From NCBI GenBank assembly GCA_037128705.1, contig JBAXVX010000002.1, positions 152,091 to 216,090 on the forward strand: 64,000 nucleotides of DNA, written 5' to 3'. The position numbers and the translations under genes are program-made. Each line of letters begins with the position of its first letter. Positions within the stretch are counted from its first letter, which is position 1. Source of the DNA: CAIVAT01 sp037128705 (GTDB lineage: Bacteria; Bacteroidota; Bacteroidia; Bacteroidales; FEN-979). This document shows positions 18,777 to 27,639 of this stretch, one piece after another. Under the pieces are notes generated by a model, which saw nothing but the letters and a program-made list of their open reading frames with translations, did not search any database and had not been told where the DNA came from.

Positions 18777-19631
18777 TTATTTTTTAATAAAATCACCATT
18801 CCTTAACTCTCTGAAGGCCATATGAAGTTCCTCCTGCGTGTTCATAACAATCGGACCGTTCCAGGCAACAGGCTCTCCTATTGGTTTTCCGGCAAACAGG
18901 ATAAATCTGGCTTTTGCGCCCCCCGTTAGCACCCTGACATTTTCTCCCTGACCGAACAGGGCCCCTTCGCCGGCATGCAACGGATTTTCCAGATTTTCAT
19001 CGAAACCGGCCACTCCTTCGTAGAGATAAGCAAATACCGTATGATCCGCTGCGACAGGAACTACGAGTTCTGCATTTTCAGGCATCTCAACATCAAAATA
19101 TTCAGGATCGGCGATGATATTTTCTACCGGTCCTTTCACTCCCTGAAATGTTCCTGCCAGAACCTTCACCCTGGTTTTATTTTGGAGTTCAACCACCGGA
19201 ATCATCCCTGCAGGAATATCCTGGTAACGGGGAGCAATCATTTTAGAGGCCGATGGCAGGTTCACCCACAACTGGAATCCATGCATTCTTCCCTGCTCGT
19301 ATTTGGGCATCTCCTCATGAATGATCCCGCTGCCCGCCGTCATCCATTGTATGTCTCCCTTTCCAATCACCCCCTTGTTGCCCATGCTGTCACCGTGTTC
19401 CACCTTGCCATCCAGCATATAGGTTACGGTTTCAATTCCACGATGAGGATGCGGGGGGAAGCCTGCCATAAAATCATCGGGATTGTCGGACCCGAAAAAA
19501 TCCAACAGGAGGAAGGGGTCCAGCAATTCCTGTGTGTTATGACCCAGGATCCTTGTCAATTTAACTCCGGCCCCATCCGAGGTGGCCTGTCCTTTTATGA
19601 TGCGGTTAACCTTTCTGATACTTTTCATCAT
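18777..19631 (-). CDS. Pirin-family bicupin protein
   Basis: A 284-residue protein. The N-terminal cupin has FPPHPHRGIETVTYMLDG, VEHGDS and the HEEMP segment, which supply the three His and one Glu that bind Fe in pirins. Domain 2 (residues ~165-270) is the less conserved C-terminal cupin. Some pirins are quercetin 2,3-dioxygenases; others are redox sensors or bind metabolic enzymes, and the sequence does not decide. A promoter-like pair lies at 19684-19714. Confidence 0.92.
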   Translation of the reverse strand: MMKSIRKVNRIIKGQATSDGAGVKLTRILGHNTQELLDPFLLLDFFGSDNPDDFMAGFPPHPHRGIETVTYMLDGKVEHGDSMGNKGVIGKGDIQWMTAGSGIIHEEMPKYEQGRMHGFQLWVNLPSASKMIAPRYQDIPAGMIPVVELQNKTRVKVLAGTFQGVKGPVENIIADPEYFDVEMPENAELVVPVAADHTVFAYLYEGVAGFDENLENPLHAGEGALFGQGENVRVLTGGAKARFILFAGKPIGEPVAWNGPIVMNTQEELHMAFRELRNGDFIKK

Positions 19632-19683
19632 GCTTTTTCTTTTTGTGTTTCAGCTTCTGATTTTATCCAGCAGCCTGTTTCTG

Positions 19684-19714
19684 CAAATATCCGGAATAAC
19701 ATCGTCTGTTGCAA
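19684..19714 (-). promoter_or_regulatory. Promoter candidate for pirin gene
   Basis: Minus strand: TTG (19712-19714), a 20-nt spacer and GATATTTG (19684-19691), one base off TAnnTTTG. It lies about 53 nt before the pirin ATG. Confidence 0.35.
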
Positions 19715-19800
19715 CATATGATTGATAATCCCATCCCCTTTTTTGTTAAATTTACCACCATATCTCTTTTAGTACTAACTGAATCATCATCCCTTCATTT

Positions 19801-22731
19801 ATGAAAAACAACTACCCGACAGCCAGGAATTATTCGCATGCATCAGCGGTAATTTCTATCTCAATGGTTCTGTTTCTTGGCTTTTTCTTATCCGTTAACT
19901 GGGCATCAGCCCAGGCGACCTCACCAGCCACATCAAATACGGATAAGGCAAATTTCTATCAGATCCAGAAAAAATTCAACGATTACTGGAATGGACGGGT
20001 AGTTACCAGGGGCTCGGGTTATAAGCCTTTCAAACGCTGGGAATGGTTTTGGGAGCAGCGTGTTGACCGGCAAGGCAACTTTCCGCCAAATAATATTGTT
20101 GTCAATGAGTGGGAAAAATATGCCGCAACCCATGCAACCGATTCTCCCCAGGATTCGGCAGCCTACTGGACGGCCATGGGACCCTATGCAACAAAAAGCG
20201 GGTATTTCGGACTGGGGCGCATCAACTGCATTGCCTTTCATCCCAACGACAAGAACATCTTCTGGGTAGGAACACCCTCGGGAGGATTATGGAAAACAAC
20301 TGATTTCGGGAAAACCTGGACGACGAATTTTGACGACCAGCCGGTGCTTGGTGTCAGCGACATGGTAATCGATCCGAAAGATCCTCAAACCATGTACATC
20401 GCCACCGGTGACGGTGATGCTGCTAATTCGGTGGGTAGCATGAATGGCAGTGCGCCAGGCGACACCAAGAGCATCGGCGTACTCAAGTCGATCAACGGCG
20501 GGGTTAAATGGAGCGCTACCGGGCTGAGCTGGGCTTCCGACAGCAACGTACTGATCCGCCGCCTGGTGATGCATCCCGCTAAATCAAATGTTCTTTTCGC
20601 CGCTACTACTTCAGGAATTTACAGGACAATAAACGGAGGGATAAAGTGGGATTTGCAAAAAGCGGGATATTTCACCGATATCGTATTTAAACCCCAGGAC
20701 TCGCTGGTGATGTATGCCGCCAGAAATCTGGGGGTGGTTTTCAAGTCTGTCGATGGAGGGAACGCCTGGGATTCGCTCACCCAATTCAAAAACGGATATC
20801 GCATCATTCTGGCGGTAAACCCAAAGAATCCAATTTTACTGGAAGCCATCTGCACCAATGCGATGGATGGACTTTCAGGCTTGTATCGTTCGACTGACCA
20901 GGGAGGTAAATTTACTAAATTTTATCCCAAAGATCCCATTGATTCGACGAGGACAACACAGAATTTGCTGATTATTTATGCCGATACGAACAAACATGCC
21001 AAACCCTGGGGAGGGCAGGGAGATTATGACCTCTGTTACCTGATCAACCCCATCGATACCAACGAGCGTTGGGTGGGAGGCGTCAACACATGGAAAAGCA
21101 CCAACAGCGGGAAGTCCTGGACACTTGTTACCTATTGGAGTGATACGGTTGCCTGCCAAACGGTACATGCCGACAAGCATTGGTTTACCTTTCATCCCCT
21201 TCAGCCCGGTACATTCATGGAGGGAAATGATGGCGGGATCTATTATACAAAGGACGGAGGCAATAAATGGACCGACATTACCCGGGGTATGCAGATTGGT
21301 CAGATTTACCGGATCGGGGGGTCCTATACCAATAAAAACCTGGTCATTGCAGGGTTCCAGGACAATGGTTCCCAGATTCAAAATGATTTTAACTGGCTGG
21401 CTCCCATCGTCATCGGTGGTGACGGCATGGATTGCCTCATCGATCATACCAATCCTTCGGTGCAGTATGCATCCTATTGCAATGGAATAATCTACAGGTC
21501 CACCGACCCTTTGTGGGAGAACGACAAAATGAAAACGGAAATCTCCGCCAAAATCCCGGGCAGACCTCAAGGTGCATGGGTGACCCCCTATATTTTGCAT
21601 CCGAGAGACACTGGTACCATCTATGCAGGGTACCCGGATATCTACAAAACCATGAACGGAGGTTTAAAATGGGAGAAGGCAAACAAACAAAACTTCCCAA
21701 CCCCCAAACCCAAAAATGATATCCAGATCAAATCCATCGAAATTTCACCAAGCAATCCAAAGGTGATGTACGCGGCCAGGCTTTATGCTTTCTTTAAAAC
21801 TGATGATGACTGGCAAACATACAAGGAAAAGAAGAATCCTTCGGGACCCGACAGCTGTGTGATAACCATGATTGCCGTGCATCCAACCAGGCCCGATACG
21901 CTGTGGGTTTCTTTAGGCGGGTATAAGAACAATAAGAAGGTTTTCCGATCAAACGATGGCGGGGATACCTGGATTAACATCTCCGGATCCCTGCCGAACC
22001 TGCCGGTGAACTGCATAAAATATCAGAACAATACCAATGATGCCCTGTATATTGGTACCGATGCCGGTGTGTATTACAGGAATTCAGGGATGGATAACTG
22101 GAGGAGGTACAGTCAGGGCTTGCCCAACGTGGTGGTGACCGACCTTGATATTCAATACATGGCTGGTAAGATTCGTGCCTCCACCTTTGGAAGGGGTTTG
22201 TGGGAGTCGGAACTCTATGTAGAACCCGGCTACGTCCAGATCAATGGAGTTGCCCTCCCGATCGCAGGTGGTACCGTTACGGGTGCAGGGGTATATGGTG
22301 CCGGGGCCACGGTCACCATGAAGGTTGTCCCTGCAAAGAATATGCTCTTCAGGGGATGGTTTGAGAATGATCTGCAGATTGCGGATTCTTCCAAAACAAC
22401 ATTGACATTTGCAGCAAATTCCAACCGCAACCTGGTTGCAGCTTTCGCACAACCGGTAGGTGTTGATGAGCTCACAAACAACCCGGTAAGGCTCTATCCG
22501 AATCCAAGCAGCGGACTGGTGGAAGTGGTCGTCGACCAGACCATCAGCCGGGAGATCCGGTCGGTCGTGGTCACCGGAATCGATGGAAAAACAGTGTACC
22601 GATCAACCCCTGCACCGGCCGGAGGACGTTTCACTATTGATCTTTCGTCGTGTTTTCCAGGGGAATACGTTGTGACTTTATCCCTGGCATCAGGCAGCAT
22701 ATACAGCAGCCGCCTGGTCATCCTGAGGTAG
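19801..22731 (+). CDS. Sortilin/VPS10-like BNR propeller protein with T9SS tail
   Basis: A 976-residue protein. The signal region (residues ~14-40) ends near SAQA. Residues ~110-810 hold many Asp-box blades (KTTDFGKTWTT, KSINGGVKWSA, RTINGGIKWDL, KSVDGGNAWDS, RSTDQGGKFTK, KSTNSGKSWTL, RSNDGGDTWIN), typical of the large propeller of VPS10/sortilin-like exported proteins of Bacteroidota. A small Ig-like or repeat segment (GGTVTGAGVYGAGATVTMKV, the type that tolerates extracellular export) precedes the sorting domain beginning VRLYPNPSSGLVEV. Probably a surface binding protein; no catalytic residues are seen. Confidence 0.85.
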   Translation: MKNNYPTARNYSHASAVISISMVLFLGFFLSVNWASAQATSPATSNTDKANFYQIQKKFNDYWNGRVVTRGSGYKPFKRWEWFWEQRVDRQGNFPPNNIVVNEWEKYAATHATDSPQDSAAYWTAMGPYATKSGYFGLGRINCIAFHPNDKNIFWVGTPSGGLWKTTDFGKTWTTNFDDQPVLGVSDMVIDPKDPQTMYIATGDGDAANSVGSMNGSAPGDTKSIGVLKSINGGVKWSATGLSWASDSNVLIRRLVMHPAKSNVLFAATTSGIYRTINGGIKWDLQKAGYFTDIVFKPQDSLVMYAARNLGVVFKSVDGGNAWDSLTQFKNGYRIILAVNPKNPILLEAICTNAMDGLSGLYRSTDQGGKFTKFYPKDPIDSTRTTQNLLIIYADTNKHAKPWGGQGDYDLCYLINPIDTNERWVGGVNTWKSTNSGKSWTLVTYWSDTVACQTVHADKHWFTFHPLQPGTFMEGNDGGIYYTKDGGNKWTDITRGMQIGQIYRIGGSYTNKNLVIAGFQDNGSQIQNDFNWLAPIVIGGDGMDCLIDHTNPSVQYASYCNGIIYRSTDPLWENDKMKTEISAKIPGRPQGAWVTPYILHPRDTGTIYAGYPDIYKTMNGGLKWEKANKQNFPTPKPKNDIQIKSIEISPSNPKVMYAARLYAFFKTDDDWQTYKEKKNPSGPDSCVITMIAVHPTRPDTLWVSLGGYKNNKKVFRSNDGGDTWINISGSLPNLPVNCIKYQNNTNDALYIGTDAGVYYRNSGMDNWRRYSQGLPNVVVTDLDIQYMAGKIRASTFGRGLWESELYVEPGYVQINGVALPIAGGTVTGAGVYGAGATVTMKVVPAKNMLFRGWFENDLQIADSSKTTLTFAANSNRNLVAAFAQPVGVDELTNNPVRLYPNPSSGLVEVVVDQTISREIRSVVVTGIDGKTVYRSTPAPAGGRFTIDLSSCFPGEYVVTLSLASGSIYSSRLVILR

Positions 22732-23013
22732 ATGGTCAATCATGAGGGCGAATGAAGCAGCCAGGACATTCCGTATCACGTGGGCCTCCTTATCTCCTGA
22801 AGACCATGTATCCATAAGGCATTTGTCATGATTGGCCATGGTATCTCATGGCTACGGATTGAACGGACAAACCTTTCTGCATTCATTGCAGGTATATATA
22901 TCCCAACCCCTGGCGTGCTCAAGGGTTGAGTGTTTCTGCCCAGGATATCTTCCGCATTAAGCATTGTCAGCAATTGATTATTTCACCTTTTTGGGGATGA
23001 TTGGATACATCGG

Positions 23014-23505
23014 TCATTCCTTGTTATAGGCCCTTTTCAATGCTCCAATATCAAACTTGACCATTTCGAACATTTTGGCCTCCACCCTGTGCCTTCTTGC
23101 CGGATCATTATCTGCAAAATAAGCCGGCAGAATGGCCGGGATGATCTGCCATGAGATGCCATATTTGTCTTTAAGCCATCCGCACATCTGTTCTTTCCCG
23201 CCTTCGGATAACTTTGTCCAGTAATGGTCGATCTCCTCCTGGGTGTCACAATAAACCGTAATGGAAATCGATTCATTGAATTTATGATCCGGGTTGCCGT
23301 TCAGGGCAACGAATTTCATCTGGTTTAACCTGAAATCGACCTACATGGCAGCTCCCTCAGGCATTCCGTGGTATTCGAAACCCTCCTTGCCGAACCTGCC
23401 GATATAACCGATCCCGGAATCTTCAAAGATGGAGGTGTAAAAGTTTACGGCCTCCTCGGCCTGACTTTCAAACCAAAGGCAAATGGCCATTTCTTGCTGT
23501 TTCAT
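23014..23505 (-). pseudogene. VOC/PhnB-like protein broken by an in-frame TAG
   Basis: From the ATG at 23503-23505 the reading frame gives MKQQEMAICLWFESQAEEAV..., then a TAG at 23341-23343, then continues in the same frame as VDFRLNQMKFVALNGNPD... to the stop near 23014. The two parts together are one PhnB/3-demethylubiquinone-type VOC protein of 163 codons, normally reading VMTVDFEL-like at the stop position. An internal ATG at 23319 could start the second half only. As read, this is a nonsense allele or a sequencing error; only one codon separates it from an intact gene. The family usually acts as a small metalloprotein, often of unknown substrate. Confidence 0.8.
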
Positions 23506-23528
23506 AGGCTGATAATCAATGAAAGATA

Positions 23529-23750
23529 TTGAGAAATCCTCAGTTGGTGACCAGTGTAGTTTCTTTTAATACAAGTAAAACAGCGCATCATCTACAAATC
23601 ATCCTGACCTTTCTGTTGCCGGTCCTTCTTGTCTCGGCCTGTAAAAAGAGCAGTTCCACCGATGAAAACAGCACACCTGAAAAGATAGCGCGCTCGCAGG
23701 ACAATGGAAAACTGGAGCATAGTCACTGTGCCCTGAAAAAATTTTACTGA
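23529..23750 (+). pseudogene. Short lipoprotein-like fragment
   Basis: An open frame without a good ATG contains a lipoprotein signal-like stretch (IILTFLLPVLLVSACKKSSS) followed by only about 30 more residues and a stop at 23750. The lipobox VSAC with following lysines is convincing, but the mature part is too short for a domain. It may be the 5' end of a degraded lipoprotein gene. Confidence 0.35.
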
Positions 23751-23821
23751 AACGGATCATCTCACCACCCCCCGGGCACAACACGACAGGACGCGCCGCC
23801 TGGCCCGTCATCAAAATAAAA

Positions 23822-23845
23822 AAACCGCCCAACTGGGAGCGGTTT
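23822..23845 (-). terminator. Rho-independent terminator of the repeat-peptide gene
   Basis: On the minus strand, AAACCGCTCCCAGTTGGGCG plus GTTT forms a stem (AAACCG/CGGTTT and CCCA/TGGG) followed directly by a run of T's (TTTTTTTATTTT over the junction). It lies about 30 nt after the stop of the gene at 23875. Confidence 0.75.
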
Positions 23846-23874
23846 CATAAAATCAATCGGGGAATATGTCGGGA

Positions 23875-24243
23875 TTATTCGAATGTGGCTTCGATCGGTG
23901 TTACAGGTGACAAAGTTCCATTATCAGTTGTAATTGCATCGACAGCATCCTCAAATTCAGCAAGGACGGGGGTCAGCGGAGCCAGGTCCAATGTTGAAAC
24001 GGTCTCCATGGCCATATCCTCAAAGGATGCTTCCATTGGAAGGACGGGTGCCAAATCAGCAAAATCATTGAGCATAACAGGTTCCTCAAAGGTTGCTTCC
24101 AACGGAGTCGCCGGGGCAAGGTTCATCGCGTTAACTGAATAAGTTTCGTTTGTAACGGGGGCTGATGAATTATTGTTATCCGCCAAAAGAACATTGATTT
24201 GAAGGGCCAGAACCGCTGCGAGGATGATTGATTTTGCTTTCAT
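23875..24243 (-). CDS. Small secreted protein with four LAPxTPxEATFE repeats
   Basis: A 122-residue protein starting at the ATG at 24241-24243, with signal peptide MKAKSIILAAVLALQINVLLA. The mature chain has four 12-residue modules at ~42-53, 64-75, 87-98 and 111-122: LAPATPLEATFE, LAPVLPMEASFE, LAPLTPVLAEFE and LSPVTPIEATFE, spaced 22-24 residues apart by acidic, variable linkers. The last module ends exactly at the C-terminus. The protein is strongly acidic and has no Cys. It has its own -7 element (24271-24278) and a good terminator, so it is a single-gene unit. Function unknown; the modules could be ligand-binding or structural segments. Confidence 0.75.
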   Translation of the reverse strand: MKAKSIILAAVLALQINVLLADNNNSSAPVTNETYSVNAMNLAPATPLEATFEEPVMLNDFADLAPVLPMEASFEDMAMETVSTLDLAPLTPVLAEFEDAVDAITTDNGTLSPVTPIEATFE

Positions 24244-24270
24244 TTTTTGTTTTGTTTGAAATTGATGAAG

Positions 24271-24278
24271 CAAAGATA
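24271..24278 (-). promoter_or_regulatory. -7 element of the repeat-peptide gene
   Basis: Minus strand TATCTTTG, a full match to TAnnTTTG, 28 nt before the ATG at 24243. No clear TTTG is seen 19-21 nt upstream. Confidence 0.4.
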
Positions 24279-24451
24279 TATCGGATGGCAGGAGTGGTCG
24301 ATGCGTTTTCGATTGACGGGATTAACTTCCCGACAGATGGCGGTAAAATCCCGATGAAAATGCAAATGGGGGGTTGGCGATGATTTTATAAATGGATGGA
24401 AACGCCCATTGGTTTCTGCTATGATCGCCTCTGTAACCTTTTTCTATACCA

Positions 24452-24760
24452 TTATAGCTGAAGAGTCAGCGTTAAATGCCCTCCAAAACCTTGCTGTATA
24501 ATTTTCAACAGGGTCGAAAGCCGTATGTCACTGGAATTATTTTCTATTCTTGAAATGTACGATTTATTTGTCCCGCACTTCTCGGCAAGCTCTTCTTGGG
24601 TCATGCCAAGTTTTATCCTGGCTTCTTCCAGTAAAACGCCAAGCCTGAAAGTTTCAAACTCTTGTTCCCATTTTTCACGTTTCGATGCTCCCCGTTTACC
24701 ATACTTATTGTCGAGGACTTCGTCCAATGTAGTGATGTTCTTATTTGCTCTCTTTTTCAT
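24452..24760 (-). CDS. higA: HigA-type XRE antitoxin
   Basis: A 102-residue protein. Residues ~40-95 form an XRE/Cro helix-turn-helix (LGMTQEELAEKCGTNKSYIS RIENN). It is the downstream partner of a RelE/HigB-type toxin; its start at 24760 overlaps the end of the full toxin frame (24741) by 20 nt, the usual HigB-HigA order. It should bind its own promoter and neutralise the toxin. The antitoxin frame is intact. Confidence 0.85.
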   Translation of the reverse strand: MKKRANKNITTLDEVLDNKYGKRGASKREKWEQEFETFRLGVLLEEARIKLGMTQEELAEKCGTNKSYISRIENNSSDIRLSTLLKIIQQGFGGHLTLTLQL

Positions 24761-25115
24761 TGTTGCATTCCTTCATTATTATAAGCGCCTTCACGATTTC
24801 CTTTTTCGGGGTCTTTTGAGTTTTCTTTTGAAATGCATTACCCAAAACCACTAAATTCCCTCAGTCGAAGAAAGAAAATATTCTGTAAATATTGTTTCCA
24901 TGTTCAACGCGTATTTCATAAAGCCCCTTTGTCCCTTCTACGTGTGCAAAATATTTTTCAGGAACTTGCCGGGTAACCTGAATTAATTTCAAAGTCCATT
25001 CAATTTTTGCCTGAACCTTGTCAGACTGCTCAACATAAAAGTCGAGAAAGTGACTTTTATACGCCACTACCTGCCGTTTAAAAGTCACGTGCAAAGTTAA
25101 CTCATCAGACAACAT
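24741..25115 (-). pseudogene. higB: HigB/RelE-type toxin with an in-frame TGA
   Basis: The frame from 25115 encodes MLSDELTLHVTF... with the family block GLYEIRVEHGNNIYRIFSFFD, then a TGA at 24861-24863. In the same frame the sequence goes on as GNLVVLGNAFQKKTQKTPKK and further to a TAA at 24741-24743. That stretch is the normal C-terminal part of HigB toxins (FFDxGxLVVLxNxFQKKTQKTP), so one codon interrupts an otherwise complete 124-codon gene. The truncated 84-residue product lacks the C-terminal strand and helix that carry conserved residues of the mRNA interferase fold, so it is probably inactive unless the TGA is read through or is a sequencing error. Confidence 0.85.
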
Positions 25116-25431
25116 TTTTCCAAATAATAATTCAGGTTTATTCTAAGTCCAACCTCATTGCCCCCTTCAAATGGAAATACCTTGAAAAACCGGAGTTCTT
25201 GACAACCCTCTGCCAATTTTTGTTTACCACAATATCTTTTTAACAATCAACAAGAATAGATGCTCAAATAACTCCGTCGAAGACTGGTCAAAGGAGTGTT
25301 TTTTCCACCATGACCATTTTATTGCTTAATCCTGCAAAAACCCAAAAAGTGAACCCCCTGTTAAAACTTTTTACCCTGTTCCCCTGTTTCCATTTTCGTA
25401 AAAAGTTTTTCATTCATCCATTGAATTCGGC
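25116..25431. other. Intergenic region between higBA and the methyltransferase gene
   Basis: About 316 nt between two divergent genes. It should hold the higBA promoter (reading left) and ends at the methyltransferase promoter. It is AT-rich; I see no gene, RNA or clear repeat. Confidence 0.5.
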
Positions 25432-25439
25432 TATTTTTG
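25432..25439 (+). promoter_or_regulatory. -7 element immediately before the methyltransferase ATG
   Basis: TATTTTTG at 25432-25439 is a full TAnnTTTG match, and the ATG is at 25444. A T-run (25406-25410) lies 21 nt upstream in the -33 position. Transcription would start about at the ATG, so the mRNA may be leaderless. Confidence 0.4.
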
Positions 25440-25443
25440 CTTT

Positions 25444-26448
25444 ATGAAACCAATCACAACACCTGCCGGGCTCATGGAAACGGTAAACACCTTCCGGATA
25501 AGCCGCATGATCCTTTCTGCTTTCGAACTTGGCGTTTTCGATCACCTGTCGGGGGGATGCATCTCCTCTGCACAACTGGCAAACAAAATGGGCAGCGACC
25601 CCAGGGCCACCGACCGCCTTCTGAATGCACTGCACGGAACAGGTCTCGTGACGGAGGAAGATGGAAAATTTTCCAATTCAGATTTTTCGGAAAAGTTCCT
25701 CGTATCCTCTTCCCGGTCATTCATGGCGGGATTGGGCCATTCAGTCGGGCTATGGAAAACCTGGAGTACGCTGACCGATGTAATTAAAGTGGGTCATGCT
25801 GCCGAAGAGATAGAAAAGAACGATATCAACAGCCGGGGAAAGGAATGGCTTGAATCGTTTATTGCCACCATGCATGCGAGGGGTGTTTCGCAGGGACGGG
25901 AGATGGCCGGCCTGCTTGATCTATCGGGAACCCGAAGAACGCTGGATGTAGGAGGCGGTTCAGGCGCATTTACCTTTGCTTTTATTGAAAAGAATCCTGC
26001 CATAACCGGGGTGATCCTTGATCTGCCCAACGTGGTCCCGATCACGCGAAAATATATCGGTGAGGCCGGTTTTTCCAGTGCCGTTAACGCTTGCGAAGGC
26101 GATTATCTTCATTCCGATTTTGGGCAGGGATTTGACCTTGTGCTGATGTCGGCCATCATCCATATCAACAATCCGTTGGAGAACAGCCTCCTGATCAGAA
26201 AAGGGGCAGATGCACTGAACAGGGGAGGACAGCTGGTTATCATGGACCATGTAATGAACGAAGAACGAACGGAACCCTTTGTCGGAGCCCTGTTTGCCTT
26301 GAATATGCTGGTGGGAACAAAACAGGGGGATACCTATACGGAAAAGGAATACCGCGACTGGATGCATGATGCAGGATTAAGCAGCATCCGCCTGATAACA
26401 GCCGAATCCGGAATGCAGATGATGGTCGGGATCAAAGATCTTTCCTGA
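25444..26448 (+). CDS. SAM-dependent O-methyltransferase (class I, plant/fungal OMT-like)
   Basis: A 334-residue protein. Residues ~10-85 are a winged-helix dimerisation domain (RISRMILSAFELGVFDHLSG ... ATDRLLNALHGTGLV). Residues ~150-330 are the methyltransferase with LDVGGGSGAFTFAFIEKNP (SAM loop), GVILDLPNVV, ACEGDY and VLMSAIIHI where plant enzymes have the catalytic HxxH region; the His there may act as base. The acceptor could be a phenolic or other small hydroxylated molecule; it is unknown. Single gene with its own promoter. Confidence 0.85.
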   Translation: MKPITTPAGLMETVNTFRISRMILSAFELGVFDHLSGGCISSAQLANKMGSDPRATDRLLNALHGTGLVTEEDGKFSNSDFSEKFLVSSSRSFMAGLGHSVGLWKTWSTLTDVIKVGHAAEEIEKNDINSRGKEWLESFIATMHARGVSQGREMAGLLDLSGTRRTLDVGGGSGAFTFAFIEKNPAITGVILDLPNVVPITRKYIGEAGFSSAVNACEGDYLHSDFGQGFDLVLMSAIIHINNPLENSLLIRKGADALNRGGQLVIMDHVMNEERTEPFVGALFALNMLVGTKQGDTYTEKEYRDWMHDAGLSSIRLITAESGMQMMVGIKDLS

Positions 26449-26485
26449 AGCTTTTATCCTATTCTTCTGTCAACCGAAAAAAAAG

Positions 26486-26535
26486 AGTGAAATGAGACAA
26501 GGAACAGATGGTCACCACACAAGCTGCCTTAGCCT
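26486..26535 (+). repeat. Structured repeat, copy 1 (truncated)
   Basis: Contains GTCACCACAC (26511-26520) followed by AAGCTGCCTTAG, identical to copy 2, and the preceding ~25 nt (GAAATGAGACAAGGAACAGA) also resemble copy 2. After 26535 the similarity ends, and the 3' arm (GTGTGGTGAC) is missing. It lies between the methyltransferase gene and the DUF6624 gene. Confidence 0.6.
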
Positions 26536-26564
26536 GTGATGATCAAAACCATCGGCCTGTCCAA

Positions 26565-27572
26565 TTACTTATCCAATTTTCGCTTTTCTAACGCTTCAAT
26601 AGCAGGTAGCTCTTTTTTATATTGCGCTGCATCCCACTTTATCCCCGCTGGCTCAATGTACTCCTGCATCGGGGGAAGCCCAACCCTGGCACGTCTTGCA
26701 TCAACATTGCCGGGATCCTCCAATGGACAAACATATGTTTTTTTTGTAATGGGATCCATCCCCAGCTGACTTCCATAAATCTGCCGGCGCCCCTCTTTCA
26801 GGGCTACCCTGTCCTCAAGTAAAGCCAACTGATCGGCCCTGGCCCTCCCGTTTTTAACCGCCTCTCTCATGATTGGCAAATACTTTTCCTGCGTTTTCAA
26901 GTCGGAATGCTGAATCACGGCAAAAAAAGTCGAGTTCCCCAGATCCCCGACTACATCAGCCCCTAACCAGCCATATTTATCAATGATAGAAGTAATCCTG
27001 ACCGTGTTTATCGAATCTGTTTTCCTGAGTTTTTCTTTGAATGCTTTATCATTTCCTATTGAATCAACCTCTTTTGATTCCCAGCCATATTTTTCAGCAA
27101 TTGTATTTATTTGTAACCTGGATTTTTGATCATCCGTAAAAATAGTATCTAAAGTGGCAACAAGCTTTTTATTATAATTGGCCTCTTTTTTTTCTTTGTT
27201 CGATTTTACAATGCTTATTATCTCCTCCCACCGGGAGTCATCATACAAAGACTTCAAATCGTTATCATTTATCAGCTGATCATCGTCTGCATAATTACCC
27301 TTTATGGCGATCATGAGCAGAAGCGCAAAAGCGGAATCCTTTTCATTGACCAATGCCCAACTGCAGGCAGCATTATAACGGTCTTCCACTAATCCTTTGT
27401 TCCCGTCTGCAGCGAATGCCGCTGCGTACTTTTTCCCCGATTCCAGGTATTCCCCATTTTGATAAAGCTTGAAGGCCTCATCAATCAGTCTGGTATATTC
27501 CCTGCTATTCTGGCCAAAAGCAATATGAACAACCATCAACAACGAAATTCCTAAAAAAATCAAAGATCTCAT
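26565..27572 (-). CDS. DUF6624-containing secreted protein
   Basis: A 335-residue protein with signal peptide MRSLIFLGISLLMVVHIAFG. Residues ~25-120 look like a TPR-like helical region (EAFKLYQNGEYLESGKKYAAAF). Residues ~165-320 match DUF6624, with the signature TFFAVIQHSDLKTQEKYLP and LLEDRVALKEGRRQIYGSQ. The function of the family is not known; it occurs in many Bacteroidota. It is a single gene flanked by two direct copies of the structured repeat (26486 and 27858). Confidence 0.85.
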   Translation of the reverse strand: MRSLIFLGISLLMVVHIAFGQNSREYTRLIDEAFKLYQNGEYLESGKKYAAAFAADGNKGLVEDRYNAACSWALVNEKDSAFALLLMIAIKGNYADDDQLINDNDLKSLYDDSRWEEIISIVKSNKEKKEANYNKKLVATLDTIFTDDQKSRLQINTIAEKYGWESKEVDSIGNDKAFKEKLRKTDSINTVRITSIIDKYGWLGADVVGDLGNSTFFAVIQHSDLKTQEKYLPIMREAVKNGRARADQLALLEDRVALKEGRRQIYGSQLGMDPITKKTYVCPLEDPGNVDARRARVGLPPMQEYIEPAGIKWDAAQYKKELPAIEALEKRKLDK

Positions 27573-27607
27573 AATCGATTGTTTTTTCTCAATTCCCGTC
27601 AGGCATA

Positions 27608-27639
27608 AGAAAATACTGACTGTAAATCGTCAGCCCAAA
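27608..27639 (-). promoter_or_regulatory. Promoter candidate for DUF6624 gene, with an inverted repeat in the spacer
   Basis: Minus strand: TTTG (27636-27639), 20-nt spacer, TATTTTCT (27608-27615, two bases off TAnnTTTG). The spacer contains CTGAC (27616-27620), eight bases, then GTCAG (27629-27633), a possible operator. Confidence 0.35.

Noticed and set aside
22735..23013. A protein-coding remnant between the sortilin-like gene and the VOC gene
   Set aside because: Short open frames exist on both strands (for example one on the minus strand at 22776-22973), but no signal peptide, family motif or consistent frame supports a gene; I can say only that it is uninformative.
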